Below the pieces are notes generated by a model. That model saw only the letters and a list, made by a program, of their open reading frames with translations, made no database searches and was not told the origin of the DNA. Below, in pieces: positions 9,081 to 19,503 of a stretch of 64,000 nt of DNA (positions are counted from its first letter, which is position 1; each line of letters starts with the position of its first letter). Both the position numbers and the translations under genes were made by a program. This DNA comes from Synechococcales cyanobacterium C42_A2020_086 (GTDB taxonomy: Bacteria; Cyanobacteriota; Cyanobacteriia; Elainellales; Elainellaceae): the NCBI GenBank assembly GCA_015272325.1, contig JACYLU010000033.1:1-64000 (forward strand), written 5' to 3'.

Positions 9081-9863
9081 ATGGCAGTGACTACTCAACA
9101 ACTGCTTCGCTTTAAGCGAGAAGGGCGACCGATTGTAGCCCTCACTGCTTGGGACTATCTGCTTGCCCAAGTGCTTGATCAAGCGGGAGTCGATGTGCTC
9201 ATAGTGGGGGATTCGCTAGCAATGGTTGCTTTAGGCTACAGCACCACCTTGCCCATCACCCTAGACGAGATGATCCATCATGCCAAAGCTGTGCGTCGGG
9301 CGGTGCAAAAAGCCCTGATCGTGGTGGATATGCCGTTCATGAGCTACCAGGAAAGCCCAAAGCAGGCGCTGCGCTCGGCAGGGCGAATCATGAAAACCAC
9401 AGGCGCGGAGGCAGTGAAATTAGAAGGCGGTTATCCAGAGATGTCCGAGACCGTGGCACGGCTGGTGCAGTCAGGAATTGCCGTTATGGGGCATGTGGGG
9501 TTGACGCCGCAGTCGGTGCATCAGTTGGGTGGCTTTCGTCAGCAGGGCAAATCGCCCGAAGCTGGAGAGCGGATCCTGGCAGAAGCAATTGCCCTAGAGC
9601 AAGCCGGAGCCTTTGCAGTGGTGCTGGAACATATTCCGCCTGAACTGGCGCTGCGCGTGACGCAAAAGCTCACGATTCCCACAATCGGCATTGGGGCAGG
9701 ACCGCACTGCGATGGTCAGGTGTTGGTGACGGCTGACCTGCTGGGACTCTCTACCTGGAAGCCGCCCTTTGCTAAGACCTATGCCGATCTCCGCAACACC
9801 ATTGCGGCTGCCGTACAGACCTATGCTCAGGAAGTGAGAGAGCACCAGTTCCCGGCAAAATAG
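9081..9863 (+). CDS. panB: 3-methyl-2-oxobutanoate hydroxymethyltransferase
   Basis: Transfers a hydroxymethyl group from methylene-tetrahydrofolate to ketoisovalerate, the first committed step to pantothenate and coenzyme A. Family landmarks are in order: [27 protein letters not shown] (Mg-binding aspartate), the HH pair in [40 protein letters not shown], and VLEHIP with the catalytic glutamate. It is 260 aa, as expected. ATG 9081 has GGAG a suitable distance upstream. No panC is adjacent. Confidence 0.96.
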   Translation: MAVTTQQLLRFKREGRPIVALTAWDYLLAQVLDQAGVDVLIVGDSLAMVALGYSTTLPITLDEMIHHAKAVRRAVQKALIVVDMPFMSYQESPKQALRSAGRIMKTTGAEAVKLEGGYPEMSETVARLVQSGIAVMGHVGLTPQSVHQLGGFRQQGKSPEAGERILAEAIALEQAGAFAVVLEHIPPELALRVTQKLTIPTIGIGAGPHCDGQVLVTADLLGLSTWKPPFAKTYADLRNTIAAAVQTYAQEVREHQFPAK

Positions 9864-9876
9864 CTGCACAGGTGCG

Positions 9877-10263
9877 CTAGTCGCTAGCCTTTTGCTCGTA
9901 GTAGCTGGAGATCTGCTCGTAGACGTGGTCGGGAAAGGTCAGCTCGCGGTAGACATTGCAGCTATCGGGATCGTCGGGATTGGGGCAAATTGCAAACTCC
10001 TGCTGACCCTGCCACTCCAGAATCCGCTCCCGCTTGGGCGGGTTGTAGTCCTTGCCCTGAACCTGTTGCATGAGGGCTTTGGCCTCAGTCTCGCTAAAAT
10101 CCGAGTCTTTTTGCAGGTATTCGATCACCTCGGATTCATCCAAAAAGTGACGGGCAATCATGGCAAAGGTAAGGCGGCCATAGTGGCCAATGTCGGCTCC
10201 GGCTTCAAGGGCATCGAGCAGATGAGCCATCATCGGGCTTTTGCGAAGCTCTTTGACTGTCAT
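9877..10263 (-). CDS. Unknown small acidic protein, possible LexA target
   Basis: I do not recognise a named family. The 128-aa soluble product begins with a helical region (TVKELRKSPMMAHLLDALEAG, then GHYGRLTFAMIARHFL), continues with an acidic helix resembling a degenerate helix-hairpin (VIEYLQKDSDFSETEAKALM), and ends with a domain containing two cysteines (ICPNPDDPDSCNVYREL) and a tyrosine-rich tail. Its coding quality and codon use match its neighbours. It converges on panB (13 bp between ends). A perfect AGTAC-N4-GTACT palindrome lies about 136 bp upstream of its start, making a DNA-damage connection conceivable but unproven. Confidence 0.8.
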   Translation of the reverse strand: MTVKELRKSPMMAHLLDALEAGADIGHYGRLTFAMIARHFLDESEVIEYLQKDSDFSETEAKALMQQVQGKDYNPPKRERILEWQGQQEFAICPNPDDPDSCNVYRELTFPDHVYEQISSYYEQKASD

Positions 10264-10398
10264 AGATGTCGTAGAAATGAATGTAAGTTAAGAGAGTGGA
10301 GGCTTACAGCAGGACTAAAGCCCTACCGTTTAGTTACCGTCTAGTTTTAGTTATAGGCAGTCTGTACCCTTGAAATCGTCTATCTCAGGCATTATTTC

Positions 10399-10412
10399 AG
10401 TACGTAAGTACT
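10399..10412. promoter_or_regulatory. Perfect LexA-type palindrome
   Basis: AGTACGTAAGTACT is a 5-bp inverted repeat with a 4-bp spacer and matches RGTAC-N3-D-GTWC-B at every position. It overlaps the stop codon of the 5-oxoprolinase gene and sits upstream of the 128-aa unknown gene on the same strand, which is its likeliest target. A half site, GGTACTG, follows at 10420-10426. Confidence 0.5.
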
Positions 10413-13400
10413 ATTCTGTAGGTACTGAGAAATAGCCACCTCCCCCTGGCGTTTCAATGACAAAGACATCGCCGGGCTGCATCGATACTGTGGCTTTGCT
10501 ACCTAGGAGTTCGAGACTGCCGTTCGCCCGTTCTACTGCATTCCGCCCGACGGCTCCGGGTTCTCCGCCGGCTAGACCAAAGGGCGGCACAATCCGGTGT
10601 CCTGAGATAATGGCAGCGGTCATTGGTTCTAGAAAGCGAATGCGACGAATGACGCCATTGCCACCCCGGAATTTGCCGCGTCCTCCGCTGCCCCTACGAA
10701 TCGCAAAGCAGTCGAGCCGCACCGGAAAACGCCATTCCAAGACCTCGGGGTCGGTGAGGCGAGAGTTGGTCATGTGAGTATGCACAGCGTCGGTACCGTC
10801 GAAATCGGCTCCCGCTCCTGAACCACCGCAAATCGTTTCGTAATACTGGTAGCGAGCATTGCCGAAGGTGAAGTTGTTCATCGTGCCTTGAGAAGCAGCC
10901 ATCACCCCTAACGCTCCGTAGAGGGCATTGGCAATGGCTTGCGAGGTTTCCACGTTGCCTGCTACCACAGCCGCCGGCGGGCGCGGATTCAGCAGACAGC
11001 CTTCAGGAACAATGATTTCCAGGGGCTTGAGGCAGCCGGCGTTAAGGGGAATTTCGTCGTCGACCAGCGTTCGGAAGACGTAGAGCACCACGGCTTTGCA
11101 GATGGCCAGCGGCGCATTGAAATTCGTGGGCTGCTGGGGAGAAGTGCCGCTGAAATCGATAACGGCGCGACGTTCAAGCGGATCGATGGTGATCTGCACC
11201 TGAATTTGGCTGCCGTCATCCAGGGGATACACCTGCCGGTAGCGATTCTCTACGGCTTGAGCAATAGCCGCACTGGTGCTCAGAGTGGTCAGCACCCGCC
11301 GCACGGCTTCCTCAGCGTTGTTTTGCACATGCTGCATGTAAGCCTGCACCGTTGCTAGCCCGTAGTGGCTAACCATGCGCTGCAATTCCTGCACGCCGCG
11401 TTCGTTGGCGGCAATCTGTGCCTGCAAATCTGCCAGATTTTGCGTGGGGTTGCGCACCGGATAGGGTCCCGATGTTAGCAGATCCAGCACTTCTGCCTCG
11501 CGGAATCGCCCCTGCTCTACCAGTAGAAAGTGATCGAGCAGCACGCCTTCTTCGGCAATCGTAGTGCTATCGGGCGGCATCGAGCCGGGCGTAATTCCGC
11601 CGATATCTGCATGGTGACCGCGAGAGGCAACAAAGAAGAGAGGGGAAGCGGTTGAGCTACATTCGGCAGACAGAAACACCGGCGTGATCACCGTGACGTC
11701 TGGTAAATGGGTACCCCCGTTGTAGGGATTGTTCATCACGTAGACATCCCCCGGCTTCAGGATGCTCCCTTTGGCTGCCATCAGGCTCTGGACGCTTTCA
11801 CTCATCGAGCCGAGATGCACGGGAATATGGGGCGCATTGGCAACGAGCTGCCCCTGGGCATCGAAAATGGCGCAGGAGAAATCAAGCCGCTCTTTGATGT
11901 TGACCGAGTAGCTGGTGTTTTGCAGAGTGACGCCCATTTCTTCAGCGATCGCCATCAGCAGGTTATTGAAAATCTCCAGCAGCACTGGGTCAGGGGTCAC
12001 AGCGGGTTCAGTGATGATCGGGTGAGTCTGGAGCAGTTCCGGGTCCGGTCTAGACGCCTTGCGCAAGACAAGGTGATTTTGCGGCGTCAGCTCTGCTTGC
12101 CAGCCAGGTTCCACCACATTCGTGCTGGTAGGTTCGATGATCAGTGCTGGTCCCGCAATCCAGTCGCCCCCACAGAGCTGCTCGCGTCGAAATACAGGAG
12201 CGTGATGCCACTGCCCGTGGGTGTAGAGGCGAACGGTGGTGACTGGCGTCAGCGGTGCCGTGCGGGGCGGTGCAGTCGCGGTGGCAGAGGGAGCAGCGGT
12301 TTTGCCCACCACTTCCACCGAAACCGATTCGATCACTAGCGCCTTGGACTCCATAATGAAGCCGTAGCGCTGCCGGTGAGTCTGCTCGAACTGGGCTTTC
12401 ATCGCCTCCGAATCGGCAAACTCAACGGGCAGGGTAGAGTCGGTGCCGGCGTAGCGCAGGTGCAGCTTGGCGATTACCTGAATCTGGTCTTCCGAGATGC
12501 CCTGCTGCTGCAATTCCGCTTTGCCGCTGGCAGTTAGGTCAGCTATCCGGGCTTCGATCTCGGGCAGAATGGAAGTCTCCAGCGTCGCTTCCACAGACTG
12601 TTCGCGGATCGTCGTTAGGTCGGCTAGCCCCATGCCATAGGCAGACAATACGCCCGCATAGGGATGCAAGAACACCTGCGACATGCCCAGCGCGTCGGCA
12701 ATTAAACAGGCGTGCTGCCCGCCGGCTCCGCCAAAGCAGCAGAGGGTGTATTCCGTGACGTCGTAGCCACGCTGCACCGAAATTTTTTTGATGGCATTGG
12801 CCATTTTATCGATGGCAATGGTGAGGAAGCCTTCGGCCACCTGCTCAGGAGTGCGAGTATCGCCGGTTTTAGCGTGAATGGTGTCTGTCAACTCTGTGAA
12901 GGCTTGCTCGACCGCAGCCCGGTCTAGCGGCAGATTGCCCTCGGGACCAAACACCGCCGGGAAAAAGTCCGGCTGAATCTTGCCGACCATAACATTGCAA
13001 TCGGTGACGGTCAGCGGTCCACCGTTGCGGTAGCAGGTCGGTCCAGGATAGGCACCGGCTGATTCAGGCCCAACCCGATAGCGCGAGCCGTCGAAGCGCA
13101 GAATCGAGCCACCCCCGGCCGCCACGGTGTGGATCGCCATCATTGGGGCCCGCAGCCGTACTCCGGCGACTTCAGTTTCAAAGGTGCGTTCGTATTCACC
13201 GTTAAAATGCGAGACATCCGTTGAGGTGCCACCCATATCAAAGCCGATGATCTGCTGAAAGCCAGCTTGCAGACTCGTCTGCACTGCTCCCACAATGCCG
13301 CCTGCTGGACCCGAGAGGATGCTGTTTTTGCCCTGGAAAAACTGAGCGTCCGTCAAGCCACCGTTAGACTGCATGAACATCAGCTTGGCAGCAGATTCGG

Positions 13401-14139
13401 CCCCGCTGGCAACCCCGCTCAACTCAGCGGCAATTCGGTCCACATAGCGCCGCAAAATCGGTGACAGGTACGCATCCACGACGGTCGTATCACCACGACT
13501 TACCAGTTTCATCAGCGGACTGACGGCATGGGATGCCGAAATTTGGGTAAAGCCAACGGAACGAGCCAGCTCAGCCACCTGACGCTCGTGATCGGGGTAG
13601 CGGTAGCCGTGCAGAAAGACAATGGCGCAAGCCCGGATTCCAGCGTCGTATGCGTCTTGAAGGGCAGGTAGCACTTGTGCCGGATCAACAGGGATTAGCT
13701 CCTCGCCGTGGGCGCTGTAGCGCTCGGCCACCTCGATTACCCGCTCATGCAGCAGATCGGGCAGCACGATCTGGCGGGCAAAGATGTTGGGGCGATTTTG
13801 GTAGCCAATCCGCAAGGCATCGCCAAAGCCCTGGGTGATCAGCAGCACGGTGCGGTCACCTTTGCGCTCTAGCAGAGCGTTGGTGGCTACAGTCGTGCCC
13901 ATCTTGACGACGGCAATCTGATCTGCCGGAATAGGAGCGGTGGATGGCAGCCCCAGCAAGTCGCGGATGCCCTGCAAGGCGGCATCGGCATAGCGCTCCG
14001 GGTTCTCCGACAGCAGCTTGTGCACGACCAGCTCACCATCAGGACGCTGCGCCACAATATCGGTGAAGGTACCGCCGCGATCAATCCAAAATTGCCAGCG
14101 GTTCCGCCTAGGATTTAGCGAAGGAGCTTGAGTCATCAT
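10411..14139 (-). CDS. oplaH: 5-oxoprolinase / hydantoinase A-B fusion
   Basis: ATP-dependent opening of 5-oxoproline to glutamate, part of glutathione and gamma-glutamyl turnover. The 1242-aa chain is the full-length fused form. The N-terminal hydantoinase A part (about 1-690) begins [12 protein letters not shown] and has [17 protein letters not shown], the [11 protein letters not shown] nucleotide motif and [10 protein letters not shown]. The hydantoinase B part (about 720-1235) has [43 protein letters not shown] and a glycine-rich C-terminus ([14 protein letters not shown]). It has no operon partners. A gamma-glutamyltransferase-like gene at 24975 could belong to the same cycle. Confidence 0.95.
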   Translation of the reverse strand: MMTQAPSLNPRRNRWQFWIDRGGTFTDIVAQRPDGELVVHKLLSENPERYADAALQGIRDLLGLPSTAPIPADQIAVVKMGTTVATNALLERKGDRTVLLITQGFGDALRIGYQNRPNIFARQIVLPDLLHERVIEVAERYSAHGEELIPVDPAQVLPALQDAYDAGIRACAIVFLHGYRYPDHERQVAELARSVGFTQISASHAVSPLMKLVSRGDTTVVDAYLSPILRRYVDRIAAELSGVASGAESAAKLMFMQSNGGLTDAQFFQGKNSILSGPAGGIVGAVQTSLQAGFQQIIGFDMGGTSTDVSHFNGEYERTFETEVAGVRLRAPMMAIHTVAAGGGSILRFDGSRYRVGPESAGAYPGPTCYRNGGPLTVTDCNVMVGKIQPDFFPAVFGPEGNLPLDRAAVEQAFTELTDTIHAKTGDTRTPEQVAEGFLTIAIDKMANAIKKISVQRGYDVTEYTLCCFGGAGGQHACLIADALGMSQVFLHPYAGVLSAYGMGLADLTTIREQSVEATLETSILPEIEARIADLTASGKAELQQQGISEDQIQVIAKLHLRYAGTDSTLPVEFADSEAMKAQFEQTHRQRYGFIMESKALVIESVSVEVVGKTAAPSATATAPPRTAPLTPVTTVRLYTHGQWHHAPVFRREQLCGGDWIAGPALIIEPTSTNVVEPGWQAELTPQNHLVLRKASRPDPELLQTHPIITEPAVTPDPVLLEIFNNLLMAIAEEMGVTLQNTSYSVNIKERLDFSCAIFDAQGQLVANAPHIPVHLGSMSESVQSLMAAKGSILKPGDVYVMNNPYNGGTHLPDVTVITPVFLSAECSSTASPLFFVASRGHHADIGGITPGSMPPDSTTIAEEGVLLDHFLLVEQGRFREAEVLDLLTSGPYPVRNPTQNLADLQAQIAANERGVQELQRMVSHYGLATVQAYMQHVQNNAEEAVRRVLTTLSTSAAIAQAVENRYRQVYPLDDGSQIQVQITIDPLERRAVIDFSGTSPQQPTNFNAPLAICKAVVLYVFRTLVDDEIPLNAGCLKPLEIIVPEGCLLNPRPPAAVVAGNVETSQAIANALYGALGVMAASQGTMNNFTFGNARYQYYETICGGSGAGADFDGTDAVHTHMTNSRLTDPEVLEWRFPVRLDCFAIRRGSGGRGKFRGGNGVIRRIRFLEPMTAAIISGHRIVPPFGLAGGEPGAVGRNAVERANGSLELLGSKATVSMQPGDVFVIETPGGGGYFSVPTE

Positions 14140-14281
14140 TTGCTCGCACCAAAGTTATGATGAAGAGACTAGCGAGTGTTAATTTCGGATGTCCAGTCGT
14201 TTTCAAGTTAATGTCAGTGTTAATGATGAGCGTCTCTCCGAACTTCAACCTCTGCACTGTCCTGATTTTTGGAGAAACGCA

Positions 14282-14587
14282 ATGTCCATTTACGTCGGTA
14301 ACCTGTCCTATGCTGTAACGCAGGAGGACCTAGCTCAAGTTTTTGCGGACTACGGTACCGTGAAGAACGTGACCCTACCCATCGATCGAGAAACCGGGCG
14401 GATGCGCGGGTTTGCCTTTGTCGAGATGGATAGCTCGGATGAAGAAACCGCCGCGATTGATGCGCTCGATGGCGCTGAGTGGATGGGGCGGGATCTGCGG
14501 GTGAGCAAGGCTCGTCCCAAGGAAGATCGCCGGTCCAACGGTAACCGGGATAGCTTTAGCCGCAGTGGAGGCGGTCGCCGCTTCTAG
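14282..14587 (+). CDS. RRM-type RNA-binding protein
   Basis: A single RNA-recognition-motif protein of the cyanobacterial Rbp type, 101 aa. RNP2 is IYVGNL at residues 3-8 and RNP1 is RGFAFVEM at about 43-50, both with the aromatic residues that stack on RNA. A basic, glycine/serine-rich tail ends SRSGGGRRF. The ATG at 14282 has GGAG eight bases upstream, so in-frame codons further 5' (to 14189) are rejected. Cyanobacterial Rbp genes are often cold- or stress-induced, and the 140-bp leader could carry that control, which is inference. Confidence 0.95.
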   Translation: MSIYVGNLSYAVTQEDLAQVFADYGTVKNVTLPIDRETGRMRGFAFVEMDSSDEETAAIDALDGAEWMGRDLRVSKARPKEDRRSNGNRDSFSRSGGGRRF

Positions 14588-14815
14588 GAGATGCACTGCA
14601 ACGGTGATGGTCTAGAGCCGTAGAAACACAAAAGAATAAAGGAATACCCTTATAAAGGCTCGCGAGAGTCATGCACAGGTATCATCGGATGCCACAGGGG
14701 GAGCCGGTCAAAACGTTGCCATCACAGAGTAGGGTTCAGAAACACCCGCTATTGCCTGCTCTAAAGTTCAACGTTGAAGATGACTCCCCTATTTTAGGTC
14801 CTGCTCAAGGCACTA

Positions 14816-16123
14816 CTAAGCTTCCAAGTCGGCGATGGACTTAGGAACGCCCGCTGTCAAAATATCGCAGCCATTCGCCGTGACCAGCACATCATCTTCG
14901 ATGCGAACCCCAATACCATGCCAGCGCGGATCGACTTCGGGCTGTCCTTCGGCGGGCTTCAGGTAAGGCGAAATGTAGATTCCCGGCTCCACGGTGAACA
15001 CCTGCCCCGGCTCCAAATTGTGGGGCACATCGCCATGCTGATACACGCCTACATCATGCACATCCAGCCCTAGCCAGTGTCCGGTGCGGTGCATGTAGAA
15101 GGGCTTGTATTTCTCTTCTTTAATAATTTCTTCGATATCCCCCTGCAGCAGGTTCAGTGCCAGCAGCCCCTCCACAATTACCCGCACGGCAGTATCGTGG
15201 ATTTGCTTGTAGGGCGTACCGGGACGGATCTGGGCGATGGCTTGCAGCTGGGCTTCTAAAACAATTTCGTAGATTGCCTTTTGCTCGGCAGTGAATTTGC
15301 CGTTGACCGGGAAGGTACGCGTGATGTCCGAGTTGTAGTAATCGTAGGCGCAACCGGCGTCGATTAGCAGCAGATCGCCGTCTTGCATCTGGCGCGTATT
15401 CTCGGTGTAGTGCAGCACGCAGGCGTTGGCCCCCGACGCGACAATCGAGGGATAGGCTGGACCCATCGCCCCTCGCCGCCGAAAGGTATGTTCGATTTCC
15501 GCCTGCACTTCGTACTCGTAGCGTCCGGGTTGGGCAAACTGACGGGCGCGGTTGTGGGCATCTACTGCAATCTCTGCCGCTTTCCGCAGCCGCTCTAGCT
15601 CGCTGGCGCTTTTGATCTGCCGCATCGCGTGCAGCACCGGAGCCGGATCTTCGAGGGCAATCGGACCGTAGCCCTTTTTAGGATAGGTAGCCAGCAGCTG
15701 CTGCCAGTGCCGCAACACGCGATCATTAAAGCTGCGATCCCGTCCCAGTCGATAGTAAATCCGGTCTGCTTTTTCTAGGTATTGCGGCAGCTTCTCGTCG
15801 AGTTCCTGAATCGAATACACCGCATCGGCTCCAAACTGCTCTTTGGCGGCTTCAACCCCGACTCGGTAGCCAGTCCAGGTTTCTTTCTCCAGATCCTTCG
15901 GCTGCACAAACAGCACAAATCGATGCTCCTCATGATGCGGCGCTAAAACCGCCACTGCTTCCGGTTCGTTGAAGCCGGTGAGATAAAAGAAATCGCTGTC
16001 TTGCCGGAAGTTGTATTCCACATCATTGTGCATGACTGCCATTGGCGCACTGCGAAACAGAGCGGTACCTTTGCCAATCTGAGCCATGAGCCGTTCGCGT
16101 CGCTGGGCATATTCGGTTTGCAT
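14816..16123 (-). CDS. pepP: Xaa-Pro aminopeptidase
   Basis: Metallopeptidase that removes N-terminal residues before proline. The N-terminal aminopeptidase P domain (MQTEYAQRRERLMAQIG... YNFRQDSDFFYLTGFNEP) precedes the pita-bread catalytic domain. The dinuclear metal ligands can be followed as DAGCAYDYYNSDITRTFP (two Asp), HRTGHWLGLDVHD (His), TVEPGIY (Glu) and VRIEDDVLV (Glu). The 435-aa length fits PepP. Confidence 0.95.
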   Translation of the reverse strand: MQTEYAQRRERLMAQIGKGTALFRSAPMAVMHNDVEYNFRQDSDFFYLTGFNEPEAVAVLAPHHEEHRFVLFVQPKDLEKETWTGYRVGVEAAKEQFGADAVYSIQELDEKLPQYLEKADRIYYRLGRDRSFNDRVLRHWQQLLATYPKKGYGPIALEDPAPVLHAMRQIKSASELERLRKAAEIAVDAHNRARQFAQPGRYEYEVQAEIEHTFRRRGAMGPAYPSIVASGANACVLHYTENTRQMQDGDLLLIDAGCAYDYYNSDITRTFPVNGKFTAEQKAIYEIVLEAQLQAIAQIRPGTPYKQIHDTAVRVIVEGLLALNLLQGDIEEIIKEEKYKPFYMHRTGHWLGLDVHDVGVYQHGDVPHNLEPGQVFTVEPGIYISPYLKPAEGQPEVDPRWHGIGVRIEDDVLVTANGCDILTAGVPKSIADLEA

Positions 16124-16189
16124 AGTTGGTTGGAAGGGGATAAACGCAAGCGTATGGAACCAGGATAAAAGATTGGGTTCTGCTTCTGT

Positions 16190-16954
16190 TTAAACTGGAG
16201 AACTCATCACCCGAATTTGCGTAGCGTCCGGCAGATCACCCGGCGAAATCGTGATTGTGCCGCCCACCTGCTGCGTCGGCACCCCAGCCATCAGTGCCAG
16301 AAACGCATCGATGGGGACAATGTCGCAACCTTCACCCGCTGCTGCCGTGCGGTAATGCGTCGGAATCACCAGCCTCGGGTTCAGGGTTTGAATCGCGCCT
16401 TGGGCTTCTTCTGGCGTAAAGGCTTTCGGACCATTGCCCACCGGCACCAACAGAACATCGGGTCGCCCCATCAAGATGCGCTGCTCTGTCGTAATGGGAG
16501 CCGCTGCGCCACCCAGATGCAGCAGGTTGACGCCGCCTTGCATCCAGCGCCAGACAACATTCGTGCCAAAGCGCCGCCCGCCGACATCATCGTGATCGGT
16601 GGCGATGCCCTGCACCTGCATGTCGGGAAAATCAAACACGCCCGGTTCAAACAGAATGCGGGGCTGTCCAGGTAACCCCTCGACCGAGCCTTCATCAAGT
16701 AGACGGCTGCTGATCATCACAAGGTCGGCAGCAACCTGAGGAGCTGGATAACCCGCCGTACAACCCAGGGGACGAAACGGATTGACCAGAATGCGACGCC
16801 CATCGCCCGTAAACAAAAAGCATGTGTGCCCCAAAAACTGAATGGTCACAGAGCCGGTCTGAGCCTGAGCGGGGCGAAATACATCCCTGACGCCCAAACC
16901 AACCGTGGCTGCCAGTCCTGCCCCTGCCCACTGCATCAACTGTCGTCGCTTCAT
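16190..16954 (-). CDS. Exported metallo-beta-lactamase-fold protein without HxHxDH
   Basis: The N-terminus MKRRQLMQWAGAGL...RPAQAQ looks like a Tat-type signal peptide with cleavage after AQA, so the mature protein is probably periplasmic. The body follows the UlaG-like fold: QFLGHTCFLFTGDGRRILVNPF, later HLGGAA and VIPTHYRT. Where the family's HxHxDH metal motif should come, the sequence reads VMISSRLLDEG, with no histidines. Hydrolase function should therefore not be assumed. The ATG at 16954 has AGGTGAGGAG just upstream; an in-frame start at 16987 is less likely. It is read towards pepP but separated by 66 bp. From memory, similar proteins occur in other cyanobacteria. Confidence 0.8.
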   Translation of the reverse strand: MKRRQLMQWAGAGLAATVGLGVRDVFRPAQAQTGSVTIQFLGHTCFLFTGDGRRILVNPFRPLGCTAGYPAPQVAADLVMISSRLLDEGSVEGLPGQPRILFEPGVFDFPDMQVQGIATDHDDVGGRRFGTNVVWRWMQGGVNLLHLGGAAAPITTEQRILMGRPDVLLVPVGNGPKAFTPEEAQGAIQTLNPRLVIPTHYRTAAAGEGCDIVPIDAFLALMAGVPTQQVGGTITISPGDLPDATQIRVMSSPV

Positions 16955-17082
16955 GATCTCCTCACCTGCGTGGATTGCACATCGCAATTCTTTAGCTTAC
17001 AGGCATCGCAGCCCTTCCTGAGTCCATCAGGGTGCGGAAGATGAGTTGGCACTGCAGGGTTAGGCGCGGTGTCTCTGAGCTG

Positions 17083-17691
17083 CTACATTGCCGCCGTTGG
17101 AGAGGGCAACGCTTCTAGAAAATTGCGCAAGAGCTGCTTGCCGGTCTGCGTCAACACGCTTTCTGGGTGAAACTGTACCCCCTGAATATGGGGATAGGTG
17201 CGGTGCCGCACGCCCATGATTGTGCCATCCTCCACCCAGGCAGTAATCTCCAGCACCTCCGGGCAGCTCTCGCGGTCAATCACTAAACTATGGTAGCGAG
17301 TGGCAATGAGGGGATTCTCCAGTCCGGCAAAGACGCCGACGCCCGTGTGCCGCACTAGAGAGGTTTTGCCGTGCATCAGCTCGGGGGCGCTAGTAATAGT
17401 GCCGCCAAACACCTGCCCAATCGCCTGATGCCCCAAACATACGCCCAACACCGGCAGCGTCGGACCGAGTTCCTGAATAATCAACAGCGACACACCTGAG
17501 TCTTCCGGGCGCCCCGGACCCGGCGAAATCACAATCGCATCTGGCTGAAGCTGCCGAATTTGCTCCAGGGTGATCTGGTCGTTGCGGTAGACCTGCACCT
17601 CCGCCGCCACCGGCAATTCCTGCCCCAGTTCTCCCAAATACTGCACCAGATTGTAGGTAAAGCTGTCGTAATTATCAATAACGAGAATCAT
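17083..17691 (-). CDS. trpG: Anthranilate/aminodeoxychorismate synthase glutamine amidotransferase
   Basis: Class I glutamine amidotransferase that supplies ammonia for anthranilate (tryptophan) or 4-amino-4-deoxychorismate (folate). The start [21 protein letters not shown] is diagnostic. SPGPGRPED forms the oxyanion region, the nucleophile is the Cys in GVCLGHQ, and the His-Glu dyad is in QFHPESV. The 202-aa length is normal. The sequence alone does not decide between TrpG and PabA; many bacteria use one protein for both. It lies 23 bp downstream of dgkA in a DUF3285-ybeY-dgkA-trpG order that I recognise from other cyanobacteria. Confidence 0.93.
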   Translation of the reverse strand: MILVIDNYDSFTYNLVQYLGELGQELPVAAEVQVYRNDQITLEQIRQLQPDAIVISPGPGRPEDSGVSLLIIQELGPTLPVLGVCLGHQAIGQVFGGTITSAPELMHGKTSLVRHTGVGVFAGLENPLIATRYHSLVIDRESCPEVLEITAWVEDGTIMGVRHRTYPHIQGVQFHPESVLTQTGKQLLRNFLEALPSPTAAM

Positions 17692-17714
17692 AGGAGCAGA
17701 GCCATGACCAGGAA

Positions 17715-18224
17715 CTAGTGAGCCAGAAAAACTTGGATCTGGGCAACCAAGGGCGGCAACAGCAGCGAGCCAGCCACCAGCACCGCCGCCAGCGAGGAAA
17801 TTAATACCGCTCCGGCTGCGCAGTCTTTGGCAATTTTAGCGAGTTCATGATAGGTTTGCCGCACGGTCAAATCCACCACCGATTCCAGCGCCGTGTTCAG
17901 CAGTTCCATCGTCAGCACTGCGCCAATCGTCAGCCCGATAATCGCAATCTCCACCCGCGACAGATGCAGCGCTACGCTGAGGGTGATCGCCAGCAGCCCC
18001 ACCGCCACATGAATACGGAAATTGCGCTGAGTCTGAAAGGTATACTGCACCCCTGCCCAGGCATAGCGAAAGCTGATGAACAGATTGGATGCCACCCGCC
18101 AGGAGAGGGTGCGATTGGGTGAGGGGGGAACGGAGGGACGAGGAGGGGCCTCGGTGGAAAGGTTTTGCGTCATAGAGGTCAGAGTTGAGCGTCGGTGAAG
18201 AATTGCATTCATCTTAGGAGTCAT
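17715..18224 (-). CDS. dgkA: Diacylglycerol/undecaprenol kinase family protein
   Basis: Small integral-membrane lipid kinase. After a 35-residue proline-rich cytoplasmic leader come [22 protein letters not shown], then a first pair of membrane helices with the signature [13 protein letters not shown], whose glutamates bind Mg-ATP, and a last helix ([20 protein letters not shown]). Three hydrophobic segments match DgkA topology. In Gram-positives and cyanobacteria such proteins may prefer undecaprenol; the substrate here cannot be told. Start codons at 18224 and further in (for example 18173) are all possible. Confidence 0.92.
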   Translation of the reverse strand: MTPKMNAILHRRSTLTSMTQNLSTEAPPRPSVPPSPNRTLSWRVASNLFISFRYAWAGVQYTFQTQRNFRIHVAVGLLAITLSVALHLSRVEIAIIGLTIGAVLTMELLNTALESVVDLTVRQTYHELAKIAKDCAAGAVLISSLAAVLVAGSLLLPPLVAQIQVFLAH

Positions 18225-18420
18225 ACTCCTCGATGGCGCGTTAACGGCAACACGTCAGTGATGGAGGGTCATCCGCTCGAGAGAGGCGAAGGCAGCAGCG
18301 GGAATGACAACCCGTTGAGACGTTAGAAGCCTTGACAGCCTGATAAGAGAGAGACAGTATCTGCGACCTTAAGACTACACTCAAGTCATTGACTCCTTAT
18401 CCATAAACCCGGAACAGAAA

Positions 18421-19062
18421 CTAGACATCTTCATCCCGCTCCACAACTGAGCGATTCAGCGAACCTTCTGAAGAAGGCACTGAGAAGTTACAGTTTGCGT
18501 CCTCCTCGGGAGCATAGTCCATCTCATCGTATGTAATGGGTATTCCCACTGTCTGTAGCAAAACCGCCTGCTTCTCTACCATGCGGACTAAACTGACCTG
18601 ATCCGGATGATCCCATCCCAGAAGGTGCAACAGGGCATGAGCCGCCAGCCAGGCCAACTCCTGTTGCAGAGAATGCGCCTGCTGCTGTGCTTGCCGCTGC
18701 GCTGTCTCAATCGAGATCACGATGTCGCCCAAGTATAAGGGATCTCCAGAAAAAGCGACTTTGGGATACTCTACCTCCAGAGCGGCGAACGCTAGTACAT
18801 CGGTAGGCTGATCTTTCTGGCGATATTGAGCATTTAAGCGGCGAATTTCAGCATCATCGGTGAAACGCAGGCTTAGTTCATAGGTTTCCCGAGGGGGTAG
18901 GTCCGACTGCAACGCCGTCAGCCAGATTTGAAACCAGTGCCGCCACGTATCATCAGAAATGGGATTACCCGGCGGTTCCTGACCCGCGACAAAACAGGCA
19001 GAATCCCTCGACCAAAAATGGTCCTGCACGGCAAGGTCTACTTGGAGTTCAGCAGAGACCAT
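18421..19062 (-). CDS. ybeY: Endoribonuclease YbeY (16S rRNA maturation)
   Basis: Zinc-dependent single-strand RNase for 16S rRNA 3' processing and ribosome quality control. The metal motif appears as HALLHLLGWDH near residue 165, and the upstream strand signature is LRFTDDAEIRRLNAQYRQKDQPTDVLAFA followed by LGDIVISIETA. At 213 aa it is longer than the E. coli protein owing to an N-terminal extension and an acidic tail. I prefer ATG 19062 (GAGG nine bases upstream) over the TTG at 19077, which overlaps the stop of the preceding gene. The two genes are tightly coupled. Confidence 0.93.
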   Translation of the reverse strand: MVSAELQVDLAVQDHFWSRDSACFVAGQEPPGNPISDDTWRHWFQIWLTALQSDLPPRETYELSLRFTDDAEIRRLNAQYRQKDQPTDVLAFAALEVEYPKVAFSGDPLYLGDIVISIETAQRQAQQQAHSLQQELAWLAAHALLHLLGWDHPDQVSLVRMVEKQAVLLQTVGIPITYDEMDYAPEEDANCNFSVPSSEGSLNRSVVERDEDV

Positions 19063-19073
19063 CTCGATATGCC

Positions 19074-19316
19074 TCAACGGGTTAGATAGGCTAAGCCAAT
19101 GAGCACTGCGAGTAAGCCGATGGTTGTCAGAGCAAAGTGATACAGCGAGGTGCCCCGCTTCCGGACCATGTTGCGCATCGCCAGCTTAATATAGCTGGGT
19201 TGAGGCTGAACGGGAGCTTGAACAGCGGTTGAAGAGCCATTGACAGAGCCATTGACAGTCGGTTCTGCGGCATCAATGCTCTTGGGTTGGTTGGGTGTTT
19301 GCGACGATTGACTCAT
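19074..19316 (-). CDS. DUF3285 small membrane protein
   Basis: An 80-aa cyanobacterial protein of unknown function. The N-terminal half is low-complexity (Ser, Val, Gln, Pro). The conserved core is PSYIKLAMRNMVRKRGTSLYHFALTT, followed by one membrane helix (IGLLAVLIGLAYL) running to the C-terminus, so it is probably a tail-anchored thylakoid or plasma membrane protein. It is the first gene of the cluster leading into ybeY. Confidence 0.88.
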   Translation of the reverse strand: MSQSSQTPNQPKSIDAAEPTVNGSVNGSSTAVQAPVQPQPSYIKLAMRNMVRKRGTSLYHFALTTIGLLAVLIGLAYLTR

Positions 19317-19455
19317 ATGCCACCTATGCAGTCGATTCCGGCTCTTGGGATAAACCAGCCGGTTCGTCCCAAATCAGCCTCGAATTTAAGTCTACGGTAT
19401 TCTGAATGTAACTATTTCGCAACATAATAGTCACATAATGTTCGCAATCTAGTGG

Positions 19456-19481
19456 AGCAATTTGGTAAAGCAATCTGGTAA
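19456..19481. repeat. 13-bp tandem duplication
   Basis: AGCAATTTGGTAA (19456-19468) is followed directly by AGCAATCTGGTAA (19469-19481), one mismatch. A third partial unit follows. It lies between the 3' end of the LysR gene and the DUF3285 gene. Confidence 0.85.
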
Positions 19482-19503
19482 AACAACCTGAGGCCATCTG
19501 AAG

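Noticed and set aside
10457-13838. Several open frames on the plus strand opposite the 5-oxoprolinase gene
   Set aside because: They are shadows of a high-GC coding strand; no domains or ribosome sites support them.
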